A stretch of 64,000 bases of DNA from Solimonas variicoloris DSM 15731 (GCF_000382285.1 NZ_KB907926.1:398067-462066); one strand, 5' to 3'. Numbered from the stretch's first letter, positions 45,033 to 54,718 are shown. Notes: generated by a model from the sequence alone, not told the origin. Program-made: numbers and translations.

Positions 45033-46433
45033 CTATTTCTTCTTGACCCGCGCCATCAGCCGGCGCTTCTTCTTGATCTGCCGGCCGGTGAGCTGGTTCT
45101 TCTTGTCCTTGAACGGATTGTCGCCGGTCTTGAAGCTGAGCAGCAGCGGCACACCCTTGAGCTTCAGGGCCTCGCGGAAGCGGTTGGCGAGATAGCGCTT
45201 GTAGCTCTCCGGCAGCTTCTCGGTCTGGTTGCCGTGAATGACGATCTTCGGCGGATTGCGGCCGCCCTGATGCGCGTAGCGCAGCTTGATGCGGCGCCCG
45301 AGTACGGCCGGCGGCTGATGCGCCTCGACCGCGGCTTCGAGCACGCGATTGAGTTCCGGCGTCGAGAACTCGCGCGTGGTCGCCTCGTAGGCGGCCTGCA
45401 CGTCCTCCATCAGCTCGCCGAGGCCCGAGCCGTGCCGGGCGGCGATGAAATGCACCGGCGCGTAGTCGAGGAACGGCAGCTTCAGCGAGACCTGGTAGCG
45501 CACCTGCTCGCGCTCGCCGGGCGCCAGGCCGTCCCACTTGTTGACGGCCAGCACCATCGCCCGGCCGCGCTGTGCGATCAGACCCATCAGCTTGGCGTCC
45601 TGCTCGCCGATGTCGTTCTGGGCGTCGACCACGGCGATGACCACGTGCGCGCGCTCGATCGCGTCGAGCGTCTTGACGATCGAGAACTTCTCGACCGCCT
45701 CCCAGACGCGCGCCTTGCGGCGGATGCCGGCGGTGTCGATCAGCGTGTACGGATGGCCGTCGTATTCGAACGGCACGGCGATGGCGTCGCGCGTCGTGCC
45801 GGGAAAGTCGGCGGCGAGCACGCGCTCCTCGCCGAGCAGGCGGTTGACCAGCGTCGACTTGCCGACGTTCGGCCGGCCGACGATCGCCACGCGCACGGTG
45901 CCGTCGTCGCGCGGCGGCTCCGGCGCAATCGCCGGCAGTTTTTCCAGCACGTGCCGCAGCAGCACGTTGACGCCCTGGCCGTGCTCGGCCGAGATCGTCA
46001 TCGGCTCGCCGAAGCCGAGCGCATAGAAATCGCCCGCCGACTGCGCGTGCGGCCGCCCTTCGCTCTTGTTGACGACCAGCGTCAGCGGCTTGCCGAGCTT
46101 GCGCAGGTGGCGCGCGATCGACTCGTCGGCGCCGGTGCGACCCTGCTGCACGTCGACCAGGAACAGCACGTGATCGGCCTCTTCGAGCGCCAGGCGCGCC
46201 TGGTCCTCGGCGAGCGCGGCGAGCGGATCGGCCGACTCCGGCATCAGGCCGCCGGTGTCGACGACGACGAAGGCGCGGTTCTCGAATTCGCCGGTACCGT
46301 ACTGGCGATCGCGCGTCAGGCCCGGCAGGTCGGCGACCAGCGCGTCGCGCGTGCCGGTCAGACGGTTGAACAGCGTGGACTTGCCGACGTTGGGTCGGCC
46401 GACCAGCACCAGCGTGGGCAGTTTGTCGTTCAT
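45033..46433 (-). CDS. der: ribosome biogenesis GTPase Der
   Basis: Double GTPase needed for 50S subunit assembly; 466 residues. Two complete G domains: GRPNVGKSTLFNRL (near residue 11) with DLPGLTRDR, DTGGL and NKSE; then GRPNVGKSTLVNRL (near 184) with DTAGIRRKA and NKWDGL. The C-terminal KH-like domain has LRYAHQGGRNPPKIVIHGNQTEKLP, and the basic tail KKKRRLMARVKKK binds rRNA. The ATG at 46433 is the family start. It is downstream of bamB in the usual order, but a terminator separates them. Confidence 0.97.
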   Translation of the reverse strand: MNDKLPTLVLVGRPNVGKSTLFNRLTGTRDALVADLPGLTRDRQYGTGEFENRAFVVVDTGGLMPESADPLAALAEDQARLALEEADHVLFLVDVQQGRTGADESIARHLRKLGKPLTLVVNKSEGRPHAQSAGDFYALGFGEPMTISAEHGQGVNVLLRHVLEKLPAIAPEPPRDDGTVRVAIVGRPNVGKSTLVNRLLGEERVLAADFPGTTRDAIAVPFEYDGHPYTLIDTAGIRRKARVWEAVEKFSIVKTLDAIERAHVVIAVVDAQNDIGEQDAKLMGLIAQRGRAMVLAVNKWDGLAPGEREQVRYQVSLKLPFLDYAPVHFIAARHGSGLGELMEDVQAAYEATTREFSTPELNRVLEAAVEAHQPPAVLGRRIKLRYAHQGGRNPPKIVIHGNQTEKLPESYKRYLANRFREALKLKGVPLLLSFKTGDNPFKDKKNQLTGRQIKKKRRLMARVKKK

Positions 46434-46469
46434 GGCGTGGGTCGATTGTCGGTGAAGCGCTGCGAACAA

Positions 46470-46506
46470 GAAAGGCGGGCAGCGCCGGATGGCACTGCCC
46501 GCCTTG
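46470..46506 (-). terminator. Rho-independent terminator between bamB and der
   Basis: AAGGCGGGCAG (46472-46482) and CTGCCCGCCTT (46495-46505) form an 11-bp stem with a 12-base loop. On the minus strand it is followed by a T-rich stretch (tttcttgttc). It lies between bamB and der, so part of the bamB transcript may stop here. Confidence 0.75.
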
Positions 46507-46518
46507 CGTCGCGGCGCG

Positions 46519-47676
46519 TCAGCGGATGCGGACGGCGGTGATGTCGCCCTCGGCGTTGAGCACGTACAGCAGGTCCTCGCCGGCCACCGGCGCGACGCGG
46601 ATCGGGTCGCTGCCGGCGCGGATGCGCGCGACGAGGTGGCCGTCCTTGGGATCGAACCAGTGCAGGTAGCCCTTGTAGTCGCCGGCGACGACCCAGCCCT
46701 TGAACACGGCCGGCGCCGACAGCTGGCGGTACTTGAGGTCTTCGTTCTTCCACAGCGCCGCGCCGGTCGCAGGATCGAGGCCCCAGACGGTGCCGGCCTC
46801 GTCGGTGACGACCACTGCCGACTCGGTGCGCGCCATGCCGCTGTAGCTCTTCACCGAACGCCGCCACAGGATCTGGCCGGTGTCGTCGTCGAGGCAGGCG
46901 ACTTCGCCGCCGAAGCTCGCCGCGTACAGCTCGCCGCCGTCGGACAGCAGCGGCGCGTCGATATCGGTGATGCGTTCGAGCTCGTTGCGGCCGGTCGGCG
47001 CGGCGACGACCTGCTCCCACAGCACCTGGCCGTCGGACGTGCGCAGCGCCAGCACGCGCCCGTTGTCGAGGCCGACATAGACGCGGCCGCCGAGCACCGC
47101 CGGCGGCGACAGGCCGCGCAGCGTCAGGTTCGGCACCGTGCGGTCAGCACTCCACAGCTCGGCACCGGACTGCGCGTCGAGGCCGTAGATCTTGCCGTCG
47201 CCGGTGCGCATGAAGACGCGGCTGCCATCGCTGGCCGGCGGCGACAGCGCCTCGCTCGACAGGCGGGTCGACCACAGCGCCGCGCCGTCGGCGCGCTTCA
47301 CGGCGACGATCTCGCCGTCCATGGTGCCGGCCAGCACGGCTTCGCCGTTGACGGTCGGGCCGGAGATCACGCGCTTCTTCGTGGGCGCGCGCCAGATGCG
47401 GTGGCCGGTCTTCGGATCGAAAGCGTAGATGCGGCCCTTGACGTCGGCGGCGAACAGCGCGTCCGGCTCCAGCGCCAGCGTCAGCTCGCTGTAGAACTTG
47501 CCACCGCCGTTGCCGGCGGACGCGGTCCAGGCCTTGCCGAGCTGGACCTCCGGCTTGTCGATGTCCTGGAGCTCGGCCGGCTTGCGGACGTTCTTGCCCG
47601 AACAGGCCGCGACCGCGAGGGTCGCACCGATCAGCAGCGCAACGGCGAGCGGACGGCGCCGCAGGGCCGCCGTCAC
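46519..47676 (-). CDS. bamB: outer-membrane assembly lipoprotein BamB
   Basis: Lipoprotein of 385 residues belonging to the BAM complex that inserts beta-barrels. The signal ends LAVAAC; the mature protein is an eight-bladed PQQ-type propeller with repeated blades such as GRIYAFDPKTGHRIWR, GEIVAVKRADGAALWS, GKIYGLDAQSGAELWS and GRVLALRTSDGQVLWE. It begins with GTG overlapping the yfgM stop (GTGA). Order hisS-yfgM-bamB-der is conserved in Gammaproteobacteria. Confidence 0.95.
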   Translation of the reverse strand: MTAALRRRPLAVALLIGATLAVAACSGKNVRKPAELQDIDKPEVQLGKAWTASAGNGGGKFYSELTLALEPDALFAADVKGRIYAFDPKTGHRIWRAPTKKRVISGPTVNGEAVLAGTMDGEIVAVKRADGAALWSTRLSSEALSPPASDGSRVFMRTGDGKIYGLDAQSGAELWSADRTVPNLTLRGLSPPAVLGGRVYVGLDNGRVLALRTSDGQVLWEQVVAAPTGRNELERITDIDAPLLSDGGELYAASFGGEVACLDDDTGQILWRRSVKSYSGMARTESAVVVTDEAGTVWGLDPATGAALWKNEDLKYRQLSAPAVFKGWVVAGDYKGYLHWFDPKDGHLVARIRAGSDPIRVAPVAGEDLLYVLNAEGDITAVRIR

Positions 47677-48311
47677 GACTGCACCGTGTCGGCGAGATCG
47701 TCGAGCTTGCGCTGCAGCAACTGCCGGCTCGGCTGATCTTCCGGCGTCGCCGCGTAGGCCTTCTCGTAGGCGCTGCGCGCCGCGCCACGATCGCCCTGCG
47801 CGAGCTTGATGTCGCCGCGCAGTTCGTCGAACAGCGGCGCGAACGCGCCGGTTTCGCCATCGAGCGTCTTCAGCGCGTCGTCGAGCTTGCCCTGCTGCCA
47901 CTGCACGCGCGCGGCGCGCAGCTGCGCGACCTGGCGCAGGCCCTCGTCCTTGGCATGCTCGCGCACCCACTGCAGACGCGCGGTCGCATCGTCGAGCGCT
48001 TCGGTCTTGACCGCCTCGGCCGCCATGCGCAGCTGCGCGCCGGCCGCATAGGGGGTGCCGGCGTAGTCGGCGATGAGCTTGTCGGCGAGCGCCTTGGCGG
48101 CGTCGGACTTGCCGTCGCTCAGCGCCTGCTTGAGATCCTCGTACATCTGCGAGGCATCGGCGGCGCGCTGCTGCTGGTGGTTCTGCCAGCCTTCCCAGCC
48201 GAAGATCGCGCCCAGGCCGATCACCAGGCCGGCGGCGAGCGCCTTCCAGTTCTCCTTCCACCAGGTCTTGAGCTGTTCGGCTTGCGCTTCGTCGTCGTAA
48301 TGCGTCGCCAC
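47673..48311 (-). CDS. yfgM: YfgM, SecYEG ancillary TPR protein
   Basis: Inner-membrane protein of 212 residues with a single N-terminal span (WKALAAGLVIGLGAIFGWEGWQ, about 24-45) and a periplasmic TPR domain. It binds the SecYEG translocon and hands proteins to periplasmic chaperones. Family features are DEAQAEQLKTWWKENWK at the start and the helical repeats to TPEDQPSRQLLQRKLDDLA. The start codon is GTG at 48311 with a weak ribosome-binding site. It sits between hisS and bamB. Confidence 0.92.
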   Translation of the reverse strand: MATHYDDEAQAEQLKTWWKENWKALAAGLVIGLGAIFGWEGWQNHQQQRAADASQMYEDLKQALSDGKSDAAKALADKLIADYAGTPYAAGAQLRMAAEAVKTEALDDATARLQWVREHAKDEGLRQVAQLRAARVQWQQGKLDDALKTLDGETGAFAPLFDELRGDIKLAQGDRGAARSAYEKAYAATPEDQPSRQLLQRKLDDLADTVQS

Positions 48312-48317
48312 GGATGG

Positions 48318-49613
48318 TTATCTCGGTTCAGATTGCTTCAGAAGACCGGCGAGACGGCTCGCCAGTTCCGGCCATGCCACAAATTCTGGCGCCGCGGGGG
48401 CGTCGCCGGCGCGCAAGGATTTTACTTGAACGGTCTGCGCCTCGACCTCGGACTCGCCGAGGATCAGCGCCAGCGCCGCCCCGCTGCGGTCGGCGCGCTT
48501 GAGCTGCGCGGCCAGCTTGCCACCGCCGGCATGCAGCACCAGACGCAGCCCCGGCAGCGCATCGCGCAACTGCTCGGCGAGGCGCCGCGCCGCGCGCTGC
48601 GCCGCTTCACCGAGCCAGCAGAAGTAGACGTGCGCATCGCCGCTCGCGGTCGGCACGCCGAGCGCCTTCTGCAGCAGCAGCAGCCGCTCGACGCCGCAGG
48701 CCCAGCCGACCGCCGGCGTCGGCGTGCCGCCGAGCTGCTCGACGAGACCGTCGTAGCGGCCGCCGGCGAGCACCGTGCCCTGTGCGCCGAGCTGGGTCGT
48801 GGTCCATTCGAACACGGTGCTCGTGTAGTAGTCGAGGCCGCGCACGAGGCGGCTGTTGACCGTGCAGGCGATGCCGAGGTCGGCCAGTCCCTGCTGCACC
48901 GCGTCGAAATGCGCGCGCGCCGCATCGTCGAAGCAATCGACGATCGCCGGTGCGCCGCGCAGGATCTCCTGGGTCTGCGGCGATTTCGAATCGAGCACGC
49001 GCAGCGGGTTGCTGTGCAGGCGGCGCTGCGAATCCGCATCGAGCCCGTCCTCGTGCCGCTGCAGGAACTCGATCAGCGCGGCGCGGTAGCGGGCGCGGAC
49101 CTCGGCGCTGCCGAGCGAGTTCAGCTCCAGCGTCAGGCCGCTCAGGCCGAGTTCGCGCAGCAGGCGCGCCGACACCGCGATCGCCTCGAGATCGGCGTCG
49201 GCCGTGGCGATGCCGTAGCACTCCAGGCCGAGCTGATGGAACTGCCGGTAGCGTCCGGCCTGCGGGCGCTCGTGGCGGAACATCGGCCCGGCATACCAGA
49301 GACGCTGCTGCTGGTTGTGCAGCAGGCCGTGCTCGAGGCCGGCGCGCACGCAGGAGGCGGTGCCCTCGGGGCGCAGCGTCAGGCTGTCGCCTTCGCGGTC
49401 CTCGAAGGTGAACATCTCCTTCTCGACGATATCGGTGACTTCGCCGATCGAGCGCTTGAACAGGCCGGTGTGCTCGAGCAGCGGCAGGCGGATCTCGCCA
49501 TAGCCGTAGCTCGCGAACACCTCGGCGGCGACGCGCTGCAGTTGCTGCCAGGCCGCGGCATCCGCGGGCAAAACGTCGTTGAATCCGCGAACGGACTGGA
49601 AAAGATTGGCCAT
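48318..49613 (-). CDS. hisS: histidine--tRNA ligase
   Basis: Class II aminoacyl-tRNA synthetase of 431 residues. N-terminal [16 protein letters not shown], motif 2 region [37 protein letters not shown], the histidine-binding signature [16 protein letters not shown] and motif 3 GVERLLLL are all present, followed by the anticodon-binding domain. It follows ispG by four bases and precedes yfgM by six, all in one transcript direction. Confidence 0.97.
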   Translation of the reverse strand: MANLFQSVRGFNDVLPADAAAWQQLQRVAAEVFASYGYGEIRLPLLEHTGLFKRSIGEVTDIVEKEMFTFEDREGDSLTLRPEGTASCVRAGLEHGLLHNQQQRLWYAGPMFRHERPQAGRYRQFHQLGLECYGIATADADLEAIAVSARLLRELGLSGLTLELNSLGSAEVRARYRAALIEFLQRHEDGLDADSQRRLHSNPLRVLDSKSPQTQEILRGAPAIVDCFDDAARAHFDAVQQGLADLGIACTVNSRLVRGLDYYTSTVFEWTTTQLGAQGTVLAGGRYDGLVEQLGGTPTPAVGWACGVERLLLLQKALGVPTASGDAHVYFCWLGEAAQRAARRLAEQLRDALPGLRLVLHAGGGKLAAQLKRADRSGAALALILGESEVEAQTVQVKSLRAGDAPAAPEFVAWPELASRLAGLLKQSEPR

Positions 49614-49617
49614 GTGC

Positions 49618-50760
49618 TTAGGGTTGCGCCGTCTCGGCGCCGGATTCTGCGCGGGCGGCGGCGGCCTTCTCGGCCTGGCGCGCGGCGATCTTCTCGCGTA
49701 CGAGCTTTTCGAGCACGTCGACCAGCTCGGCGTTGTGCGCCTTGTGCTGGATCTTGCCGTCGACGTAGATGGAATTCGGGTAGCCGCCGGCGACGCCGAT
49801 CGCCGCCTCGCGCGCCTCGCCGGGGCCGTTGACGACGCAGCCGATCACCGCGACGTCGAGCGGTTCGTCGATCTCGTCGAAACGCGCTTCGAGTTCCTGC
49901 ACGGCCTTGATGACGTCGAAGTTCTGCCGCGAGCAGGACGGGCACGCCACCAGATTGATGCCCCTGGAACGAAGATGCAGCGACTTCAGGATGTCCCAGC
50001 CGACCTTGACCTCTTCGACCGGATCGGCGGCGAGCGAGACGCGAATGGTGTCGCCGATGCCGTCGGCGAGCAGCATGCCGAGGCCGATCGCGCTCTTCAC
50101 CGCGCCGGCGCGCTGGCCGCCCGCCTCGGTGATGCCAAGGTGCAGCGGCTGATCGATCAGCGTCGCCAGCTTGCGGTAGGCGAACACGGTCAGGAAGATT
50201 TCGCTGGCCTTCAGCGAGACCTTGAAGTCCTCGAAGTTGTGGCGCTTGAGAATCTCGATGTGGCGCAGCGCGCTTTCCACCAGCGCGTCGGCGTTCGGCT
50301 CGCCGTACTTTTCCTGCAACTCGGCTTCGAGCGAACCGGCGTTGACGCCGATGCGGATCGGGATGCCGTGGTGCTTGGCGCAGGCGACGACTTCCGACAC
50401 TTTCCTGTCGTTGCCGATGTTGCCCGGATTGATGCGCAGGCAGTCGGCGCCGGCCTCGGCCGCGGCGATGCCGCACTTGTAGTTGAAGTGGATGTCGGCG
50501 ACCAGCGGCACGTAGCCGACTTCCTTCTTGATCTTGGCGAAGGCCTCGGCGGCGGCCAGCGTCGGCACCGAGACGCGCACGATGTCGGCGCCGGCCTTCA
50601 CCGCCGCGCGAATCTGCGCGACGGTCGCGGCGACGTCCTCGGTGTCGGTGTTGGTCATGGTCTGCACCGACACCGGCGCGCCGCCGCCGACCGCGACGCG
50701 GCCGACGCGGATCTGCCGCGATACGCGGCGCGTGATCTGGTGGTGGCTCGTCATTGCCAT
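49618..50760 (-). CDS. ispG: 4-hydroxy-3-methylbut-2-en-1-yl diphosphate synthase
   Basis: Iron-sulfur enzyme of the MEP isoprenoid pathway, 380 residues. N-terminal TIM barrel: [49 protein letters not shown]. The 4Fe-4S ligands are in ACPSCSR and [10 protein letters not shown]. The Lys/Ala-rich tail after about 350 is an extension of no known role. A second ATG six bases further in (50754) would give MTSHH. It depends on Fe-S assembly genes located 4 kb away on the same strand. Confidence 0.96.
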   Translation of the reverse strand: MAMTSHHQITRRVSRQIRVGRVAVGGGAPVSVQTMTNTDTEDVAATVAQIRAAVKAGADIVRVSVPTLAAAEAFAKIKKEVGYVPLVADIHFNYKCGIAAAEAGADCLRINPGNIGNDRKVSEVVACAKHHGIPIRIGVNAGSLEAELQEKYGEPNADALVESALRHIEILKRHNFEDFKVSLKASEIFLTVFAYRKLATLIDQPLHLGITEAGGQRAGAVKSAIGLGMLLADGIGDTIRVSLAADPVEEVKVGWDILKSLHLRSRGINLVACPSCSRQNFDVIKAVQELEARFDEIDEPLDVAVIGCVVNGPGEAREAAIGVAGGYPNSIYVDGKIQHKAHNAELVDVLEKLVREKIAARQAEKAAAARAESGAETAQP

Positions 50761-50780
50761 CGGCGGCTACCTCGAACGAT

Positions 50781-51761
50781 TCAGGGCGACGGCGGCGGCA
50801 GCGTGACGCGCGCCGTCGCGTTGTCGCGGGTGTACGGCTTGAGGTCGACCGGCTTGCCGAGGTATTCGACGCTGACCACCGGCGCGGCGCCGATGAACAG
50901 CTCGAACGGCGGCTTGCCGCTCAGCTGGTGGCGTTCGCCGGCCGCGACCAGTCCGTTGAGCAGCGAGCGGCCATCGGCATCGCTGACGCGGATCCACGAC
51001 TGGCCGCTGAAGCTCAGCCGCAGCGGCGCGGCGGTCGCCGCCGTGGCGACCGTCGGATTGGCGGCGGCCGGCGCCGGAGTGGCCGGCACGGCACCAGCGC
51101 CTGCGGCAGGCGCAGTGGCCTCCGGTGCCGGTGCAGCGGGTTCGACCGCCGGCGCCGGCGGCGCGACGATATCGCCGGCCGGTGCCGACGCGCCCTCGCC
51201 CGCCGGGCCGGACACCACCGGCTCCGTCACCGACGCTGCCGGAACCGTCACCGAAACGCCCGCCGGCGCGCTCTCGGACGAGTTCTGCATCTGGAAGACC
51301 GTCGGCACCGCTGTGGTCGCGCCGCGTACCCACCACAGGAATGCGCAGACCACGATCGCGACGATCACCGCCAGCGTGCCCATCGCCACCGGCAGCCGGC
51401 TGCTCGAACCCAGCTCGGTGCCGGAAGCCAGGCGCAGCTTGGCCGGCGGCTGCGGCGCCTTTTGCGTCACGCGCGCCGCGTAGGCGTCGATCAGCTTCTG
51501 CTCGTTGAGGTTCAGCACCTTCGCGCACTTGCGGTAGTAGCCGCGCACGTAGACCGGCTCGAGCAACGCGCCAAAATCGTCACGCTCCAGCGCCTCGACC
51601 GTCGCGCGCGCCAGCTTGGTGTGCGCGGCGAGATCGTCGACCGACAGGCGCCCCGCCTGACGCGCCTCGCGGATCATCGTGCCGGGGCTCTGGCCGAGGC
51701 TGGCCGGTGCAGGTTCGGGGGCGGCTGCGGCGGAAGTGTGTTCGGTCGTTTCTGTATTCAT
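50781..51761 (-). CDS. rodZ: cytoskeletal protein RodZ
   Basis: Membrane protein of 326 residues linking MreB to the wall-synthesis machinery. Cytoplasmic Xre-type HTH (IREARQAGRLSVDDLAAHTKLARATVEALERDDF, about 33-66, with VYVRGYYRKCAKVL), one span at about 124-145 (MGTLAVIVAIVVCAFLWWV), a long Ala/Pro-rich periplasmic linker (about 160-245) and the C-terminal DUF4115 domain (SFSGQSWIRVSDADGRSLL). It overlaps pilF by four bases. The linker is low-complexity and longer than in E. coli. Confidence 0.92.
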   Translation of the reverse strand: MNTETTEHTSAAAAPEPAPASLGQSPGTMIREARQAGRLSVDDLAAHTKLARATVEALERDDFGALLEPVYVRGYYRKCAKVLNLNEQKLIDAYAARVTQKAPQPPAKLRLASGTELGSSSRLPVAMGTLAVIVAIVVCAFLWWVRGATTAVPTVFQMQNSSESAPAGVSVTVPAASVTEPVVSGPAGEGASAPAGDIVAPPAPAVEPAAPAPEATAPAAGAGAVPATPAPAAANPTVATAATAAPLRLSFSGQSWIRVSDADGRSLLNGLVAAGERHQLSGKPPFELFIGAAPVVSVEYLGKPVDLKPYTRDNATARVTLPPPSP

Positions 51762-52498
51762 GGCTGCCAATCGGCGAACGTGGCGGCTTCTTTGGATTCG
51801 GGGAATTCCTGGACGATGCGGCGCGCGTAATCGCGCGCAGCGTCGCGATCGCCCAGCGCCATCTCGGTGCGCGCGGCGATGCTGAGCAGTTCGGGCGTGG
51901 CGCGCGACTTGAGGTCGTAGCGCTGCAGGAAGGCGCGCGTGCGCAGGAAATCCTGGCGCGCGAAGCTGAGGATCGCCATCTGCGCCAGCGCGTCGCGATC
52001 GTCCGGCTTCAGACGCAGGGCCTCGCGGAAGTCGCGCTCGGCCTGCTCGGGGTCGGTCTTCTTGATGCAGATGCCGGCATTGGTCCAGGCCTGCTCGGGC
52101 GCCGCGAAGCGCGGATCCTTGGCGACGTCCATGAAGTAGCGACGCGCCTCGTCGGGCTTGCCGCGCTCGCAGAGGAAGACCCCGAAATTGTTCTTCACCG
52201 TCGGGTCGCTGCCGTCGAGCGCCAGCGCCTTGCGGAACTCGCGCTCGGCGGCCTCGCGATCACCGCGGGTCTGGTAGATCACCGCGAGCGCCGAATGCGC
52301 CGGCGCATACTCGCTGTCCTGATCGGCGGCCTTGAGCAGCTTCTCGAGCGCCAGATCGTACTGGCCCTGGCGCGCGTAATTGACGCCGAGCTGGGTGTTG
52401 AGCTGCGCCGCGCCCCGCCGCTCCGCGCGCTCGGCCGGCGTCGCGCAAGCGGCGACCAGCAACAAGCCCGACAGCGCGAGCGCCAGCCGCTTCTTCAT
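51758..52498 (-). CDS. pilF: type IV pilus biogenesis lipoprotein PilF/PilW
   Basis: Outer-membrane pilotin of 246 residues that helps assemble the PilQ secretin. Signal MKKRLALALSGLLLVAAC with Cys18, then TPR repeats: LNTQLGVNYARQGQYDLALEKL, APAHSALAVIYQTRGDREAAEREF, TVKNNFGVFLCERGKPDEARRYF, AWTNAGICIKKTDPEQAERDF. The pair pilF-rodZ between rlmN and ispG is conserved. It supplies the pilus whose motion the Pil-Chp genes in this window control. Confidence 0.93.
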   Translation of the reverse strand: MKKRLALALSGLLLVAACATPAERAERRGAAQLNTQLGVNYARQGQYDLALEKLLKAADQDSEYAPAHSALAVIYQTRGDREAAEREFRKALALDGSDPTVKNNFGVFLCERGKPDEARRYFMDVAKDPRFAAPEQAWTNAGICIKKTDPEQAERDFREALRLKPDDRDALAQMAILSFARQDFLRTRAFLQRYDLKSRATPELLSIAARTEMALGDRDAARDYARRIVQEFPESKEAATFADWQP

Positions 52499-52538
52499 CG
52501 CGACGCGCCCCGTGCGCACAAGGCATCCGTCACGTCGC

Positions 52539-52691
52539 TCATAGCACCGTCACCGGAAGGCCGCGCAGACGGCACTTCTGTTTCGGCTGAGCCTGACCGA
52601 CCCGCTGCCCGCAGGAAGACGCGAGCGCCCGAGCAGGGGCCCCGCGCAGCGGGGATGCGACCAGCGAGCGGCTTGGCGGCCTGCGGCTCAT
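52539..52691 (-). pseudogene. decayed copy of the rlmN 3' end (possible 50-aa frame)
   Basis: Bases 52540-52613 match the last 74 bases of rlmN (52689-52762) at about 60 positions by eye, without gaps. The encoded tails agree: SCGQRVGQAQPKQKCRLRGLPVTVL against the RlmN end ACGQLVGKVQ..RLRGIPVTVQ. The region upstream of the match is unrelated. An open frame of 50 codons begins at an ATG overlapping the rlmN stop and ends with the copy. It is most simply the leftover of a tandem duplication; expression as a small protein cannot be excluded. Confidence 0.65.
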
Positions 52692-53809
52692 TGCACCGTC
52701 ACCGGAATGCCGCGCAGGCGGTTCTTCTGCTTCGACTGCACCTTGCCGACCAGCTGTCCGCAGGCCGCGTCGATGTCGTCGCCGCGCGTCTTGCGCGTCG
52801 TCGCAAAGACTTTGCGATCGCGCAGGATCTTGGCGAACGCGGCGATCGCTTCCGGCTTGCTGCGCCGGTACGGCGCGCCCGGAAACGGGTTGAACGGAAT
52901 CAGGTTGACCTTCGCCGACAGGCCGCCGAGCAGCTTGGCAAGCTCGCGCGCATGCTCCGGCTTGTCGTTGATGCCGTCGAGCATCACGTACTCGTAGACG
53001 ATGTGCGTCTTGCGGTCCTTGCCGGCCGTGTAGCGGCGGCAGGCAGCGAGCAGTTCGGCGATCGGGTACTTGCGGTTGATCGGCACCAGCTCGTTGCGCA
53101 GCGCATCGTTCGGTGCGTGCAGCGAGACGGCCAGCGCGGTATCGACATCCTCGCGCAAGCGGTCCATGAACGGCACCAGCCCCGAGGTCGACACCGTGAC
53201 GCGGCGCTTCGACAGGCCGAAGCCGAAATCGTCGAGCAGGATGCGGATCGCCGCCAGCACCGCGCCGTAATTGGCAAGCGGTTCGCCCATGCCCATGAAG
53301 ACGATGTTCGAGATCACGCGCTCGTTCTGGAAATCGCCGCCGAGCGTACGGGCAGCGAACCAGACCTGGGCGATGATTTCCGCCGTCGTCATGTTGCGGT
53401 TGAGGCCCTGCTGCGCGGTCGAGCAGAACGAACAGTCCATCGCGCATCCGACCTGCGAGGAGATGCAGAGCGTGGCCCGGTTCTCCTCGGGGATGTAGAC
53501 GGTCTCGATGGCGTTGCCGCCGTCGAGACGCAGCACCCACTTGCGGGTACCGTCCGCCGACACCTGCTCGGTGACGAGCTCCGGCGTGCGGATCACGAAG
53601 TGCTGCGCGAGCTTGACGCGCAGCTCCTTCGAGATGTTGCTCATCTCATCGAACGAATCCTTACCGCGCCGATAGATCCACTGCATGATCTGGTCGGCGC
53701 GGTACGGCTTCTCGCCCATCTCCGCGAAGCGCGCGCGCAGCTGCTCCCGATCCAGCCCGAACAGATTGATCGGGGCGGCGGTCGCGAGGCTGGCGGCGCT
53801 GGCGGACAT
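52688..53809 (-). CDS. rlmN: dual-specificity 23S rRNA/tRNA adenine-C2 methyltransferase
   Basis: Radical-SAM methyltransferase of 373 residues that methylates A2503 of 23S rRNA and A37 of some tRNAs. The cluster motif is CAMDCSFC (CxxxCxxC) in SSQVGCAMDCSFCSTAQQG; NIVFMGMGEPLANY binds SAM, and the two catalytic cysteines lie near the N-terminal helix region and in the C-terminal ACGQL. The N-terminal LFGLDREQLRARFAEMGEKPYRADQIMQWIY is typical. Its 3' end is partly duplicated just downstream. It lies between ndk and pilF. Confidence 0.96.
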   Translation of the reverse strand: MSASAASLATAAPINLFGLDREQLRARFAEMGEKPYRADQIMQWIYRRGKDSFDEMSNISKELRVKLAQHFVIRTPELVTEQVSADGTRKWVLRLDGGNAIETVYIPEENRATLCISSQVGCAMDCSFCSTAQQGLNRNMTTAEIIAQVWFAARTLGGDFQNERVISNIVFMGMGEPLANYGAVLAAIRILLDDFGFGLSKRRVTVSTSGLVPFMDRLREDVDTALAVSLHAPNDALRNELVPINRKYPIAELLAACRRYTAGKDRKTHIVYEYVMLDGINDKPEHARELAKLLGGLSAKVNLIPFNPFPGAPYRRSKPEAIAAFAKILRDRKVFATTRKTRGDDIDAACGQLVGKVQSKQKNRLRGIPVTVQ

Positions 53810-53823
53810 CGGCGGATGCGCCC

Positions 53824-54255
53824 TTAGCGGGTGCGCGGGCAGATCTCGGTGGCCCGGAAGAAGTAGGCGATCTCGTTCTGCGCGTTCTCGAGGCTGTCCG
53901 AGCCGTGGCAGGCGTTCTCGTCGATCGAATCGGCGAAATCGGCGCGAATCGTGCCGGGAGCGGCCTTCTTCGGGTCGGTGGCGCCCATGATGTCGCGGTG
54001 CTTGGCCACCGCGTCCTCGCCCTCGAGCACCGACACCACGACCGGGCCACTGATCATGAACTTGACCAGATCACCGAAGAACGGGCGCGCCTTGTGCACG
54101 GCGTAGAAGCCTTCGGCCTCGGCCTGCGTCAGGTGCACCATGCGCGTGGCGACGATCTTCAGGCCGGCGTTCTCGAAGCGCTCGAAGATCTTGCCGATCA
54201 CGTTCTTGGACACGGCATCCGGCTTGAGGATCGAGAGGGTACGTTCAACCGACAC
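53824..54255 (-). CDS. ndk: nucleoside diphosphate kinase
   Basis: Balances NTP pools by phosphate exchange; 143 residues. Phospho-histidine in [21 protein letters not shown]-loop start [16 protein letters not shown] and [18 protein letters not shown] are canonical. It begins with GTG (54255) with aaggag eight bases upstream on the minus strand, preceded by a TATAAT promoter at 54335-54364. It is the first gene of the ndk-rlmN-pilF-rodZ-ispG-hisS-yfgM-bamB string. Confidence 0.97.
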   Translation of the reverse strand: MSVERTLSILKPDAVSKNVIGKIFERFENAGLKIVATRMVHLTQAEAEGFYAVHKARPFFGDLVKFMISGPVVVSVLEGEDAVAKHRDIMGATDPKKAAPGTIRADFADSIDENACHGSDSLENAQNEIAYFFRATEICPRTR

Positions 54256-54334
54256 GGTGAAACTCCTTGAAAACTGAAGGGGAAATAGCGAAAGGGCCGC
54301 GAATGGCCCAGTACGTTTACTGAGAAATCAAGGA

Positions 54335-54364
54335 ATTATAGCCGCCGCTGCTGCGGCGCGGCAA
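54335..54364 (-). promoter_or_regulatory. sigma-70-type promoter of ndk
   Basis: Minus-strand -35 TTGCCG (54364-54359), 18 bases, perfect -10 TATAAT (54340-54335). The leader contains a small hairpin GGGCC/GGCCC (54294-54309). No other -10 of this quality was noticed on this strand nearby. Confidence 0.75.
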
Positions 54365-54394
54365 TGAATCCTGCGGCGTGCGCCGCGCTGGCCC

Positions 54395-54718
54395 TCAGAC
54401 GGCGAAGCTCTCGCCGCAGCCGCACTGTGCCTTGACGTTGGGATTGAGGAACTTGAACGACTCGTTCAGGCCCTGCTTCTGGAAATCCAGCGTCATGCCC
54501 TCGAGCATCGGCAGGTGATCGGGCTTGACGACCAGCTTCGCGCCGTGCTGCTCGAAGACCAGATCGTCGGCGCCGATGGCGTCAGCGTAATCCATCGTGT
54601 ACGCATAGCCGGAACAGCCGGACTTGCGCACGCCGACGCGCAGGCCGAGCCCGCCGCCGCGCTTGTCGATCTGCTGCTGGATGCGCCGGGCGGCGCTTTC
54701 GGTCAACTGGATGTTCAT
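54395..54718 (-). CDS. iscA: A-type iron-sulfur carrier IscA
   Basis: Fe-S carrier of 107 residues with the three ligand cysteines Cys35 (RKSGCSGYAY) and Cys99/Cys101 (AQCGCGESF). It takes clusters from the scaffold to target proteins such as IspG encoded nearby. The ATG at 54718 overlaps the stop of the IscU-like gene by four bases. IscA and ErpA are hard to separate by sequence; position in the isc-like locus favours IscA. Confidence 0.9.
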   Translation of the reverse strand: MNIQLTESAARRIQQQIDKRGGGLGLRVGVRKSGCSGYAYTMDYADAIGADDLVFEQHGAKLVVKPDHLPMLEGMTLDFQKQGLNESFKFLNPNVKAQCGCGESFAV

